NCBI GenBank assembly: GCA_034520745.1
Contig: JAXHNF010000011.1
Coordinates: forward strand, 77,372-141,371
Reading direction: 5' to 3'
Origin: Alkalibacterium sp034520745
GTDB lineage: Bacteria > Bacillota > Bacilli > Lactobacillales > Carnobacteriaceae_A
Length of the DNA: 64,000 bases
Under the pieces are notes generated by a model that searched no databases, was not told the origin of the DNA, and worked only from the letters and a program-made list of their open reading frames with translations. Of the stretch, positions 37,464 through 48,641 are shown in pieces. Position numbers and translations under genes: made by a program. Each line of letters starts with the position of its first letter. The stretch's first letter is position 1.

Positions 37464-38355
37464 TTGGATATCAAGCAACTGAAATACTTCATCGAAATTG
37501 CCAATACCAGAAACCTGTCGCAGGCAGCGCGAAATCTGTTCGTTACTCAGCCGACACTTTCCTTTACGATCAAAAAGCTGGAAGCGGAGCTCAATACAAA
37601 GCTGTTCGAACCCGCATGAGAAAGGCTTTCATCTCACGCAATCTGGCAGACTGCTGTACAAGCGCGGCGAAAAGATCGTCACTGATTTTGATGCCCTGGT
37701 GAACCGGATCCAGCACATGAGGACGGATTCAAAAGAAGTGATCCGTTTAGGCCTCACCATTCTGTTTGCCGTTCAGTACATGCAGCAGATCTCCAATTTT
37801 ATCGCGACCCATCAGAACGTTGACTTAGTCATCACTCAAAACGGCTCACGTAAAATCCAGGAAATGCTGGCCAACAACGAACTGGATATCGGTCTGGTTT
37901 CCTTCCCGAATACCCAGTCCAGCGCCATTGGCATCGAGGCCCTCAATACGTCGACCAAGGGCTATAACGTTCATGTCGTTATGCCTGAAAGCAATCCTCT
38001 GTCGAAAAAGGAAACAGTACGGTTCGAAGATTTGAAAGAGCGAGCGGTTCTCGAACCTTGAACGAAAACTTCATGCTTGGTCAGATGCTTCTGGACCGCA
38101 GTCGACACTTGGGCTTCGAACCAAACATCGTCATGACCCATGATGATCTGCAAGTTCTGCTTTACAGCCTGAAGACCCTTGACTCCATCTGCCTGCTGCC
38201 AATCGAATACAAGGCGATCGGTGCTCTGGAAGGCTTGAAATGGATCCCTCTTCATGACAAGAACGATTACTATTCCATCGGCTGTCGCCCTGAAAAAAGC
38301 AAAAGTGCCTACCAAAGCCGTCAGTGACCTGATCGCTGAAATCAAAAAGAACTGA
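37464..38355 (+). CDS. LysR-family regulator divergent from leucine dehydrogenase
   Basis: About 295 residues. Winged helix-turn-helix: LDIKQLKYFIEIANTRNLSQAARNLFVTQPTLSFTIKKLEAELNTKLFE, then the effector domain (IRLGLTILFAVQYMQQI, ELDIGLVSFPN, LLYSLKTLDSICLLPIEY). Frameshifts lie near 37612, 38055 and 38300. I prefer the TTG at 37464, which follows AAGGA at good spacing and gives the usual start, over the ATG at 37455 that overlaps that sequence. Its position between leucine dehydrogenase and the bkd operon suggests control of branched-chain amino acid breakdown (inference). Confidence 0.75.
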
Positions 38356-38368
38356 ATCCTTTCTGACC

Positions 38369-38398
38369 GAGGCTGGGACAAAAATACAGCCTCTTTTA
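38369..38398 (+). terminator. Terminator of the lysR gene
   Basis: GAGGCTG/CAGCCTC stem (38369-38375 with 38387-38393) with an 11-nt loop and TTTT tail, 14 bp after the stop. Confidence 0.55.
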
Positions 38399-38416
38399 CA
38401 CATCCAAATGTCTTTT

Positions 38417-38644
38417 CTTAAACCTGTTCCAAAAAGCAGACCCGCCGTCCACTTCGTTATAGCTGTTATGGCTTTAGCCATTTACAGATATGATACACTT
38501 GGGCATCGCCCACAGTGCTGCTCGATAATCTTCGATTATCTTGCGCTTATTCGCTCCAGTTGCCGTAGCCGTTACTGCTTCAGCAGTTACCGGATAGGGT
38601 ATGCGTCAGAAGTTACGTGTCTGAACGCTTTTTCTCTCACTCTG
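38417..38644. repeat. Dispersed repeat, copy B (inverted relative to copy A)
   Basis: The ends (CTTAAACCTGTTCCAAAAAG...CAGACCCGCCGTCCACTT and GTCTGAACGCTTTTTCTCTCACTCTG-like) match the complement of 30689-30813. The core GATAATCTTCGATTATCTTGCG also matches, but this copy is about 100 bp longer, carrying extra small palindromes (CTGCTTCAGCAG region). It lies between the LysR terminator and the end of the bkd operon. Confidence 0.7.
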
Positions 38645-38647
38645 CTT

Positions 38648-40002
38648 TTAATACAAATCCGATTCGTCTGTGAACTTCTGCAGGTTTTCTTTCACATCTT
38701 TCAGGAAGCGGCCGGCCTGCAGTCCGTCAATGAGGCGGTGGTCGATCGATAAACACAAGTTGATCATGTCAGCGGCCTTGAACCCGCCGTCTTCAGTCGG
38801 AACGAAGCGTTTGGTGATGCTTTCGACCTGCAGGATCGCGGCCTGCGGGTGATTGATAATGCCCATCGACTGAACGGAACCGAAGCTGCCGGTGTTGTTC
38901 ACTGTCATTGTACCGCCCTGGATATCCTGACTGCCTAACTTACCGTCCCGTGCCAGCCCGGCCAGACGGCTGATTTCTTTTGACAAGCCACTGATCGAGT
39001 AGTCATCAGCGTTTTTGATCACCGGTACAAAGAGGTGCTCATCCGTCGCTACCGCAACTGAAATATTGATGTCTTTGTGATAAACGATGTTGCCGTTGTC
39101 CCAGGATGCATTGATGACCTTATGTTTCTTCAGTGCCTGAACGACAGCCTTGACGAAGAACGGGAAGTAAGACAGCGATATGCCTTCTTGTTTCTTGAAC
39201 TGTTCTTTTGTTTGGTTTCTCAGCTTGACGATATTGGAGACGTCAGCTTCCACCATCAGCCAGGCATGCGGGATCTCCGACGTGCTCTGAACCATCTTTT
39301 TAGCGATGGCTTTACGGATGCCGTCTGCCGGAACCACGTCATCGCCGCTTGAGGAAAGAGTTGCCGGCGCTTTTTCAGACACCGCTTCTTTTTTCTTCAT
39401 CTCTTTCTGCGCCTGAAGCGACGGTTTCAGGCAGATCGCCATTTCCTGAACGCTGGCTAGTTACATCGAAGTTCTGCACATCTTTGCGTGTGATGCGTCC
39501 GTGCTTCCCAGATCCTTCGACCTGATTCAAGTCGATGCCGCGTTCTTGGGCAATGCGGACGACGGCCGGAGAGTAACGCGTGTTCTTGCCAGACGACGGT
39601 TCAGCCGGCTGTTTCACATCTGTCGTCTCTCTCCTGATCGTTTTCTTGTCTGCTTCTTTGTCGATTTCCTCGATGATATGTTCCGTCACTGCTTCTTTTT
39701 TCTCCGGCTCAGAAGAGGTGTTCTGCCCCGACCGGCTGTTCTGGGTCATCAGCGCCCTCTTCTTCCGTCTCAATCTTTAAGATGGGGGTCCCGATCTCCA
39801 CATCGGTATCGACATCGATCAAGAATTCTTTCACGACGCCTGAGTAATTCGACGGGATCTCCGTGGTCACCTTGTCAGAAACCGCTTCTGCGATCGGGTC
39901 GTATTTTTCGATCTTATCGCCCTCTGAAACGAGCCAGACAGCGATCGAGGCTTCCGTGACGCTTTCGCCCAGATGCGGCATTTCGATTATCCTGATACTC
40001 AT
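38648..40002 (-). CDS. bkdC: Branched-chain 2-oxoacid dehydrogenase E2 (dihydrolipoyl acyltransferase)
   Basis: About 450 residues. The lipoyl domain at the N-terminus (MPHLGESVTEASIAVWLVSE, lipoylated Lys in EAVSDKVTTEIPS) is followed by an acidic linker, a peripheral subunit-binding domain (YSPAVVRIAQERGIDLNQVEG) and an acyltransferase domain ending in LSIDHRLIDGLQAGRF with the catalytic His and Asp. Frameshifts lie near 39735 and 39440. It transfers the acyl group from E1 to CoA. It is last in the ptb-buk-lpd-E1a-E1b-E2 operon, 12 bp after E1 beta. Confidence 0.9.
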
Positions 40003-40014
40003 TCACTTTCCTCC

Positions 40015-41003
40015 TTAAAACTCTGCAAGTTCACGCATGGCATTCAGCACGTCATCTTCACTGATCAAAAATTCTCGTTCCAAAGGCAAGGCGTACGGCA
40101 TGCTCGGCGAATCCGGACCGGCCAGTCGCTTGATCGGTGAATCCAGATCGAACAGGGCTTCTTCGGCAATGATCGCAGAGATCTCGCTCATGACGCTGCC
40201 TTCCAGGTTGTCTTCAGTGACCAGCAGGACCTTGCCTGTTTTCTTCGCTGCCTTGACCAAGTGTGTCTTTGTCTAACGGATACAAGGAGCGCACATCAAC
40301 CACTTCCGCCTCATAGCCTTCCTTGCTCAGGGTCTCAGCGGCTTTGAGCGCGTGGTTCAGGACCATGCCGTAACCGATGACCGTAATATCGTCGCCTTCT
40401 CGGACCACATTGGCTTTATCGATCGGTACCACGTGATCGTCTTCCGGCACGTCTTCTTTGAGTAGACGGTACAGACGCTTGTGCTCATAGAACAGGACCG
40501 GGTCATCGCAACGGATGGCGGCCTTGATCAATGCTTTCGCATCACGCGGAGAAGACGGTGTCACGATCCGGAGTCTCCGGCTGTCCGAACAGCACTTTTT
40601 CTGTTGACTGAGAGTGATAAAGACCGCCGCGTACCCCGCCGCCGTATGGTGCACGGAAAGTGACCGGCGCTGTCCAGTCCCCTTTGGTCCGGTAGCGCAT
40701 GCGGCTGGCTTCAGAAATCAGCTGGTTGACGGCCGGCAGAATGTAATCCGCAAACTGGAATTCCCCGATCGCACGGTAGCCCACGGTTCCCAGCCCCACC
40801 GCCAGTCCGCCGATGAGTCCTTCTGTCAGAGGCGTATTGAACAGCGGTCATCGCCGAACTGTCTCGGCCAGTCCTTTTGTCACGCCGAAGACGCCGCCTT
40901 TCACGCCTCCGACATCTTCTCCAAAAATCACGACTTTTTCATCCCGAGCCATTTCTTCTTCGATGCCTTTATGAATCGCTTCTAAGTATGTCATCATTAC
41001 CAT
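40015..41003 (-). CDS. bkdB: Branched-chain 2-oxoacid dehydrogenase E1 beta subunit
   Basis: About 330 residues: EEMARDEKVVIFGEDVGGVKG at the start, LAVGLGTVGYRAIGEFQFADYI, FRAPYGGGVRGGLYHSQS, then DDPVLFYEHKRLYR and the C-terminal domain VLLVTEDNLEGSVMSEISAIIAEEA. Frameshifts lie near 40845, 40560 and 40265. It forms the thiamine diphosphate-dependent E1 with the alpha subunit. The ATG at 41003 follows GAAAGGATGCG at about 12 nt, 24 bp after E1 alpha. Confidence 0.9.
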
Positions 41004-41027
41004 AGACCTAACGCATCCTTTCTTCGC

Positions 41028-42019
41028 TTATTTATCTGCATAGACTTGCTCGAGTATCGTATCCGGTGTCGGATCAGGCATGGCTTCCGCTTCATCCGTT
41101 GCTGTATTGATTTCTTTTTTCAGTTCCGTATCCATCTCTTTCATCTGCTCGCGGGTCAGGTACCCTTCATCGATCAGCTGCTTTTCAAAGAAGAGCAGAC
41201 CGTCATTTTTCTTCAGATTTCTCAATGTCTTCTTTGGAGCGGTAAACGGAGTGGTCGTCATCTGCCGAATGTGACGTCAGACGTGTGACCATCAATTCGA
41301 ATCAGGGCCGGGCCTTTGCCGCTGCGTGCATCCTGGACAACCTGTTTGAAGGCCAGGTAAGATTCCACGAAGTCATTGCCGTCAACCTGGATCCCGGTGA
41401 AACCGAAAGCCGGTCCGCGGTCTGACAGTTTATCACTGGCATACTGTTCGTCTCGTCCGACTGATATCGCGTAGCCGTTATTTTCAAACACGAAAATCAG
41501 AGGCAGTTTTTTCACACCGGCAAAGTTCATCGCTTCCTGCACTTCGCCCTGGTTCGCCGATCCTTCACCGGTCGTGACCAGCGTCAGGTAATCTTTTTTC
41601 CCGAGCTGCGCCCCGTAGGCCACTCCCGTTGCCAGCGGAAACTGCGTACTGACTGTGGACGAATGGGACACGATGTTATGTTCTTTTGACCCGTAGTGAT
41701 TCGGCATTTGACGGCCGTGGGAGGACGGGTCGGCTTCTTTACCGAGGGAGCCGAGCATGATGTCTTTCGGTGTCATCCCCCAGACCAGGCAGGCTGCCAT
41801 GTCCCGATAATAGGGAAGGAAATAATCTTTCCCGCGTTCAAAGGCCATCGCCATCGCAACCTGGCCGACCTCGTGCCCCTGACCCGAAATGTTGAAGGAC
41901 GTTTTGCCGATACGTGTCAGCTGCCACAGGCGTTCATCCAGACGTCTTCCCATCAATACGTGACGGTAAGCTTCGATGATCTCTTCTTTACTTAAACCTG
42001 ATTCTTTCAGTTTTTTCAT
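41028..42019 (-). CDS. bkdA: Branched-chain 2-oxoacid dehydrogenase E1 alpha subunit
   Basis: About 330 residues with the thiamine diphosphate motif GEGSANQGEVQEAMNFAG ending in FENNGYAI. Also visible are NISGQGHEVGQVAMAMAF, YYRDMAACLVWGMTP and the phosphorylation-loop region HTSDVTFGR-like before the C-terminus. A frameshift near 41260 separates the last 77 residues (EKQLIDEGYLTREQM...). It decarboxylates branched-chain 2-oxoacids. The start is 21 bp after the lpd stop. Confidence 0.9.
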
Positions 42020-42040
42020 CGTCTCTTCACACTCACTTTC

Positions 42041-43460
42041 TTATTTATGAACTGCTCGTTTGTAGACATCCAGCGACGCCTCCATGACCGGCTTCGGATA
42101 ATGTCGGATGCGGATGAATGGCTTCGCCGAGTTCAAGCGGCGTCGCATTCATATAGATCGCCGTGCTCACTTCAGAAATCAGATCCGTGGCATGCGGACC
42201 GATGATGGATACCCCGATCAGGTCATCCGTTTCTTCATCTCGGATCACTTCCACGAAGCCGTCTGCCTTGCCGTGGATCAGCGCTTTGCCGTTGCCGCTG
42301 AAATTGAAGGTCCCCATTTTGACTTTCTTGCCTTCAGGCAGGGTTTCTTTCGTAAAGCCGACACTGGCGATCTCGGGTGATGTATACGTGCAGCGCGGCA
42401 CATTCACATAATTGATCGGCTCGCTTGTCTCATGGACCATGTGTTCCACGGCCCGTTCGCCTTCTTTCATGGCTACGTGGGCCAGCTGCAGGGTATCGAT
42501 GCAGTCGCCGATCGCATAGATATGACTTTCCGTCGTCTGAGTAATGATCATTGACCTGGATCCCCTTCGCATCGTACTTGACCGATGTGTTTTGAAGACC
42601 GATGCCTTCGACGTTCGGTTTCCGGCCGATCGCGAACCATCACTTTATCAAATGCCAGAGACGCTTCTTTTCCTTTCACAGAAAGTTTAACTTTGCCGTC
42701 TGTTTTTTCAGCCCCTTCAACGAGCTGGCTGAGTTCGACGTTGATGCCGCGTTTTTCAAACTGTTTCTGCAGCGCTTTTGAAACGGTTTTGCTTTCATTG
42801 ACGATCAGCCGGTCCAGCGCTTCAAAAATCGTCACCTCAACGCCCAGGCTGTGAAGCAGCGACGCCCACTCCACACCGATCACACCGCCGCCGATGATGG
42901 CGAGGGATTCCGGCAGTTCTTCCAGCTCAAGCATCCCATATGAGGATAAAATCGTTTCTTCGTCCAGTGGCAGATGCGGCAGTGTCGCCGGACTTGAACC
43001 TGTTGCAATGATCAGTTTTTTGGAGACGTAGATTTCTTCTTCCTTGTTTTCATCTTCGAATGTTACGGCAACGGCCCCAGAGACCGGTGAAAAGATAGAT
43101 GGCCCCAGGACTGCGCCCTTGCCGTAAACCACTTTGATCTTGTTTTTTTCGACGAGGCCCAGGACACCCTGGTGCAGCTGGTCGATGATTGCCTGCTTGC
43201 GCTCATTTATCTTTTTGAAATTGACTTGTGGCGCGTCACTGATGTCTACACCAAAATCCGCAGCCTCTTTCAGAGTGTCCATGACTTCAGCACTTCTTAA
43301 GAGTGCTTTGCTCGGGATGCAGCCCCAGTGGAAGACAGGTCCCACCAAGCTTTTCTTTTTCGATGATCACGACATCCATCCCCTGTTTCGCTGCCTGGAT
43401 CGCCGCGACGTAACCGCCTGTCCCGCCGCCTAAAATCAGTAAATCTGTTTCTATCGCCAT
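42041..43460 (-). CDS. lpdA: Dihydrolipoyl dehydrogenase (E3 of the bkd complex)
   Basis: About 470 residues: FAD site LLILGGGTGGYVAAIQAAKQG, redox-active cysteines in GGTCL-HWGCIPSK, NAD site AIIGGGVIGVEWASLLHSLG, IYAIGDCIDTLQLAHVAMKEG and the catalytic HPHPTLSE at the C-terminus. Frameshifts are near 43345, 42555 and 42080; the last 15 residues (VMEASLDVYKRAVHK) come from another frame. It reoxidises the E2 lipoyl groups with NAD. Its place inside the operon marks it as the bkd-specific E3. Confidence 0.92.
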
Positions 43461-43481
43461 CGCTTTCCCCTCACTTCCTCT

Positions 43482-44562
43482 CTAATCTATCTCGCTGTAT
43501 CGCTTCGGTTCCTCTTCATTGTTCAATACACGCATCACGCCTTCGTGCAGGGCATCCATTTCCATTTCGCCCGGCACCACTTCGACGGGTGCGATCCATT
43601 CGGTCCGCTCGCGGATATGTTCAACGACAAACGCACTGTAGGCCGCTCCGCCAGTCAGAACGATAAAGTCCACTTCACCTTTAAGGACCGTAGCCATTTC
43701 TCCGATCGCTTTCGCCACCTGATAAGTCATCGCGTCAAGGATGAGCGCGGCTTCGCTGTCACCGCTACTGATTCTTTCCAGGACCTTCCTTATGTCGATC
43801 TCATTCAGATAAGAATGGATTCCGCCCTGGCCGGCCAGTCGTTTCTTCACCTCATCCAGTGTCAGCTCTTCTGCCAGTATCATTTTCGCAAAGTCATACA
43901 GCGGCAGTCCGCCTGTACGCTCCGGTGTGAACGGGCCTTCACCGTCCAGTCCGTTGACCACATCGATCATTTTCCCTTTGTAATGTGCACCGATGCTCGA
44001 ACCGCCGCCTAAATGTGCGACGATCACCTTGCTTTCTTCATACGCTCTATTTTTCTCACTCAAGACTTTCCGGGCGACGGCTTTCTGATTCAGGGCGTGG
44101 ACCACACTCCGTCTTTGGATGCCTTTAAGGCCGGAGACCGGGCGATATCTGCCAGTTCATCCACAACCACCGGATCAACGATATATGCCTTCACCTCAGC
44201 GATTTTTGCGATCTCGTCTGCCAGGATCGCTCCCAGATTCGAGGCATGGGTGTTGTACTTTTCCTGTCTCAGATCCTGGAGCATCTTCCTCATCCACTAA
44301 GTAGGTCCCCCCGGGGATGGGTTTCAAAAGTCCGCCCCGGCCGACGATGGCCCCTAGATCAGCGGGCGCATAACCTTCTTTTTTCATGAAATTTAGTATC
44401 AGATCTTTCCGGAAATCTTTCTGATCGATGATCCCCTTGAATCCTCCTAGTTCTTCGGCCGTATGTCTGATCGTCTCGGTCGCTGTCGATTCTTTTTCGT
44501 CAAATAAAGACACTTTTGTCGATGTCGTAACCGGATTTGATTACCAGTATGTTTTTTTTCAT
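43482..44562 (-). CDS. buk: Butyrate kinase (branched-chain fatty acid kinase)
   Basis: About 360 residues of the acetate/butyrate kinase family: ATP-site start INPVTTSTKVSLFDEKEST (after removing one extra A near 44537), GRGGLLKPIPGGTYLVD, VAHLGGGSSIGAHYKGKMIDVVNGLDGEGPFTPERTGGLP, and FIVLTGGAAYSAFVVEHI. Further indels occur near 44290 and 44100. With phosphotransbutyrylase it converts branched acyl-CoA to the free acid while making ATP. AGGAGGTTAGTC precedes the ATG. It lies between ptb and lpdA. Confidence 0.9.
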
Positions 44563-44585
44563 GACTAACCTCCTGCTGACTATAA

Positions 44586-45416
44586 CTATTCAGTGATCTG
44601 CATCAAAGCAAATTTCAGCGCATACAGTTTACTTTCCACTTCATCACTGCGGGACGTCAATACGATCGGGACTTTCGTTCCCACGATTGTGCCGCCCATG
44701 ACTGCATCGCCAAAGAGCAGGAACGATTTATACAAGGCATTCCCTACATCGATATTGGGCACCACCAGTATATCGGCATCCCCTTTGATCGGCCCTTTCG
44801 AAATTCTTATGTTCAACGGCCGATCTTGACAGTGACAGATCAAGTGAAAGCGGCCCGTACACAGTGGCTTCCGGATCGTCTTTAAAGCGTTCGGTCAGCT
44901 CATGAGCCAGAGCGGACGACGGCATTTTCGGGTTCAAGTTTTCCGCCGAACTGATCAAAGCGACTTTCGGGTGGTCCAATCCCGATGGCTCTCCCCACTT
45001 TCAGGACATTATGGATGATCTCTTCGAGCTGATCTTCCGTCGGCATGATGTTCATCCCCGCATCCGTCAAGAGGATCTGTCGGTCTAAAGCCGGCAGTTT
45101 CACCAGAGCCACATGGGACAGCAGGTCCTGATTTTTCAGATCATGTTCTTTTTTCAGAACCTCTTCAGGAGCGCATGGGTCTGCACGCCCCCTTTAAAAG
45201 GATGTCCGCCTCATTGTTCACGACACTTTCAACCGCCCGGCGGATCATGTCTTCTTTGGATTCACACTTCGATACTTCCAGGTCTCTTCATGTATCGATG
45301 TTCGGTTCGACATCAAAAACCTTGAATTTTACACTGTCTTCGAATTCGATCTGACTACGCCGTGCGAGTTCCAGGATCTCTTCTCTGGAACCGCCCGCCA
45401 CCGCAACTGTTGGCAT
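44586..45416 (-). CDS. ptb: Phosphate butyryltransferase
   Basis: About 275 residues of the PTA/PTB family: MPTVAVAGGSREEILELARR at the start, EADILLKGGVQTHALLK, DAGMNIMPTEDQLEEIIHN, DHPKVALISSAENLNPKMPSS and GDADILVVPNIDVGNALYKS. Frameshifts are near 45290, 45170, 44980 and 44825. It swaps CoA for phosphate on branched acyl-CoA made by the bkd complex. It is the first gene of the operon, preceded by GAGGAGTGTTACTT and a cre box. Confidence 0.88.
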
Positions 45417-45436
45417 AAGTAACACTCCTCTTTCTT

Positions 45437-45481
45437 TGTAAGCGCTTAACTCAATTTTACCTTATATTCTACAATTAGCAA
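45437..45481 (-). promoter_or_regulatory. bkd operon promoter with cre box
   Basis: TTGCTA (45476-45481) and TAAAAT (45454-45459) on the minus strand are 16 bp apart. TGTAAGCGCTTAAC (45437-45450) matches the CcpA cre consensus and covers the expected start site. Repression by glucose through CcpA is inferred. Confidence 0.65.
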
Positions 45482-45915
45482 ATACATTATATAAATAGAG
45501 GTATAAATTTAATTTATACTGTCATTTCCCTCCCGAGCAGAGAAAAAGAGGTTCGATTTTATCACTGCTGTTTTTATTCACTCTGACGTTTCAGCTGACT
45601 ATCAAATTAATTTATAGATGGATCGATCACAGTTACAAGCAGGCACTTATGAATCCTGACTTCATTGACCATTTATAATTTTCGTTCATGAAAATAGTCC
45701 TTTTTTTCTCTTTTGTGAAACCGATCTTGTGTTAGACCGTTTACGGCTCTAAATTAAGTTGATTTTAGAAAGAAATATTTTCACAATCTTATATACATAT
45801 CGCACTATTCTTTGTATACTATCGGTAAGAAAAGCGGACAGACAGACGGGACGTTAGAGCACATGCAGGTTTTTTTCAATCCAATTTGGTTTGCCCCTAT
45901 ACAAAAGGAGTGTGA
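45482..45915. other. AT-rich divergent intergenic region
   Basis: Between ptb and the symporter gene. It contains AT palindromes (TATAAATTTAATTTATA near 45500-45517) and a -10-like TATACT near 45814 for the plus-strand gene, with no clear -35. No gene is seen. Confidence 0.45.
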
Positions 45916-47260
45916 ATGATTATGAAAGAAACGAGAGAACACTGGGGGCTCCCGGTGGGGGTTCATTCTAGCAACGATGGGGTCGGCAGTCGGGCTTGGC
46001 AATATCTGGCGTTTTTCTTACGCCATGGGGGCCGGCGGCGGATCAGCTTTTCTGATTATTTATCTGATAAGTGTATTGCTTTTAGGTTTTCCGGTTAATG
46101 CTCGTCGAGTTTTCGATCGGTTGACGTGCTCAGGCCGATGCCGTTGAGTCCTTCAAGAAAATCGCACCTAAATCCCGCTTGGTCTTAGCCGGTGGAATCG
46201 GTGTGCTGGCTGCTTTTCTGATCCTGTCCTTTTATGGGGTCATCGGCGGCTGGTCCCTGCGTTACATGTGGGAGTATGTTTCAGGCGGGATCACCGGCGA
46301 CTCGCAGGCCTTTTTCACTCAGTTTATCGGACACCTACTCTTCAGTCCTGTGGCAGGTCATCTTCATGACCCTGGCCATCGGGGTTGCTTTATCGGGGTT
46401 CAGAAAGGCATTGAGTCCACAAGTAAATGGATGATGCCGATCCTGAGTTTTCTGGTCATTGCTCTTGCCATTTACAGTCTGACTTTAGGCGGAACGACGG
46501 AAGCGCTGAATTTCATGTTCAGACCGGACTGGGACGCCTTCACCAGATCTCGAATGTCTACGTCACGGCCATGGGACAGGCTTTCTTCACCTTGAGCCTG
46601 GGCATGGGTATCATGCTGACCTACAGCAGCTACCTTGATCCCGAGGAACGACTCACTTCCTCCGCGCCATCATCATTGCCCTGGTACACGGCTTTTGCTG
46701 TCATCTCAGGTTCTGATCATCTTCCCCGCTCTTTTCGCTTACGGATTGGACCCGGCGGAAGGCGCAGGACTGGTCTTTATCGTCCTGCCGACGATCTTTG
46801 AGGCACTCGGCGGCATCGGCGTTCTCATCGGTCTGTTGCTTACTTTGTCCTCTTTTCACTTGCCGCACTGTCTTCAGCGATTTCACTGCTTGAAGTATCC
46901 GTGGCATATTTTATGAGACGATTCAATCTTTCGCGCAGAGTGGTGACAATCCTGACAGGAACAGCCATTACTTTGTTAGGCGTTCTTTCTTTCACTCAGC
47001 CAGGGAGCCATGGAAATCAATGTGTTCGGCTACAGTTTCCTGGACTTCATCGACGGCCTGACGGGCAATATCCTCCTGCCATTGAGTGCGTTGCTTTCAG
47101 TACTTTTTGTGACCTGGTCCTGGAAAAAGAAGAGATCCTTGAACATACGGATACGAAAGAGGTGTCCTGGGGTCCGCTTTTTATCTTTGTAGCCAAGTTT
47201 ATTGCACCGCTTGCCATTCTAGTCGTTCTCATCATGGGCATGCTGAACTGGCTGAGCTGA
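45916..47260 (+). CDS. Neurotransmitter:sodium symporter (NSS/SNF) family transporter
   Basis: About 445 residues, eleven or twelve helices. Diagnostic are ATMGSAVGLGNIWRFSYAMGAGGGSAFL (helix 1 with the unwound Gly segment for Na+ and substrate), GIESTSKWMMPILSFLVIALA, MGQAFFTLSLGMGIMLTYSSYL (helix 6 region) and a C-terminal WSWKKEEILEHTD. At least seven indels break the frame. AAAGGAG lies 5 nt before the ATG at 45916. Bacterial relatives such as MhsT, TnaT and LeuT take up hydrophobic or aromatic amino acids with sodium. Its divergence from the bkd operon would suit branched-chain amino acid supply (inference). Confidence 0.8.
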
Positions 47261-47273
47261 TCCAGGTAAAATG

Positions 47274-47322
47274 AAAAAGCTGCCGGGACACACGGTCACG
47301 TGTGATCCCAGCAGCTTTTTTT
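47274..47322 (+). terminator. Terminator of the symporter gene
   Basis: Long imperfect stem (AAAAAGCTGC...GCAGCTTTTT, with inner GGGA/TCCC and CAC/GTG pairs) and T7 run, 14 bp after the stop. Confidence 0.75.
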
Positions 47323-47355
47323 CGTCTACCTTTTAATGTTAATGCATACGTTTAT

Positions 47356-48516
47356 TCAATTTGTATCCAACTTTACCAGCTTCCAGGCTTTCTTTGGATG
47401 CTTGAGCATCATCTTCATCTTCTTCGTATGATAGGCTTTTTTCATCTTCTGCAGTCTGCTTTTTTTCTTCCCGGAAACAGCAGGAACGCCAGACTACTCA
47501 CACCTATGATCGTGACCGGTACAAGGAACAATAGCGGGTGTTTCTTGGCTTTCACCATCCAGCTGCCCTTGCGCCGCCATCCGACGTTGTTGTCGCCTCT
47601 TTCCTTCATCTGTTCCCCTTCGCCGTAAAGGGTGCTCTGAAGCGGAGAGGCCGCTTCTTTCGTTTCGTCGTAGTTGGTCTTGTAAATAAACTTTTCAGGA
47701 AGCGGTCTGTAAAGCGAGGCATGATGGCACCCATGAGACTCATGAGCTTCGACCGTGTGCCCACGTACATGTCTCTGACCGGATGTTCAGCCGCATGCAG
47801 AATAGCTTCCGCCACAGTTTCAGGCGGGTACATCATCCCGTCATGAGACGGTGCTTTGTCGATATAGCTGGCTGCGTGATCAGTGTAGGGCGTATCGACT
47901 CTGGCAGGGTGGATCTGCGTGACGACGACCGGGATGTGATCTTTTTCAGCTTCCAATCCGCAGTGCGTCTGTGAAGCTGTGCACTGCAAATTTGGAAGAG
48001 GAATACGTCCCCTGGATAGGAAATGTCCGGTTCCCCAGCACGCTCCCCATGTTGATCAGTGCACCAGGCGTCTCCTTGCTGCTGTAGTGATCAATTGCGC
48101 CAGGGAGCCGTAAACAGTCCCCCAGTAGTTGATTTCAAACAATTCACGCGCATCGACGATCGGAATATCGGTGACATGACCATAGACAGCCACGGCAGCG
48201 TTATTGATCCAGGTATCGAACCGCCAAATACTTTAACGGCTTTCTCTGCCAGTTTATTGACTTCTCTTCTTTAGAGCATCCACCTTCATATAAATAACCT
48301 TTGACTCATCAGAACTGAGTTCATCTGCCAAAGTGATCAGGTCTTCTTTTTCCCGGCCTGCCAGTAACAAGATTGGCCCCTTTTTCAGCGGCCATCCGGG
48401 CAGTGACGAACCGATCCCACTTGTGGCTCCAGTAATGATGATCACCTGGTCTTTTACCTTTTTCAGCTTCAGTGAGAGCTGTTTAGCGGCTTCGTATCAT
48501 TGACTTCGTGCTGCAT
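47356..48516 (-). CDS. Short-chain dehydrogenase with C-terminal membrane segment
   Basis: About 380 residues. Rossmann start VIIITGATSGIGSS (TGxxxGIG), NNAAVAVYG-type NAG motif, active site YSSSKFAVHSF (YxxxK), and RVDTPYTDHAASYIDKAP. The C-terminal extension has one hydrophobic span (LLFLVPVTIIGVSSLAFLLF) and a basic tail, which is unusual for the SDR family and suggests membrane attachment. Frameshifts lie near 48470, 48390, 48270, 48080, 47990 and 47600. AGGAGGATTCATACT precedes the ATG. The substrate is unknown. Confidence 0.7.
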
Positions 48517-48641
48517 AGTATGAATCCTCCTTTTGTCTAAATAACTGAGTGCTTCCAGTTTAATTTTAGAGGATTCGAGGCTGTTGCTACAACTGATACG
48601 GCTTAACACAGATCTTATGACTATCACTGATCTATTTCCAT

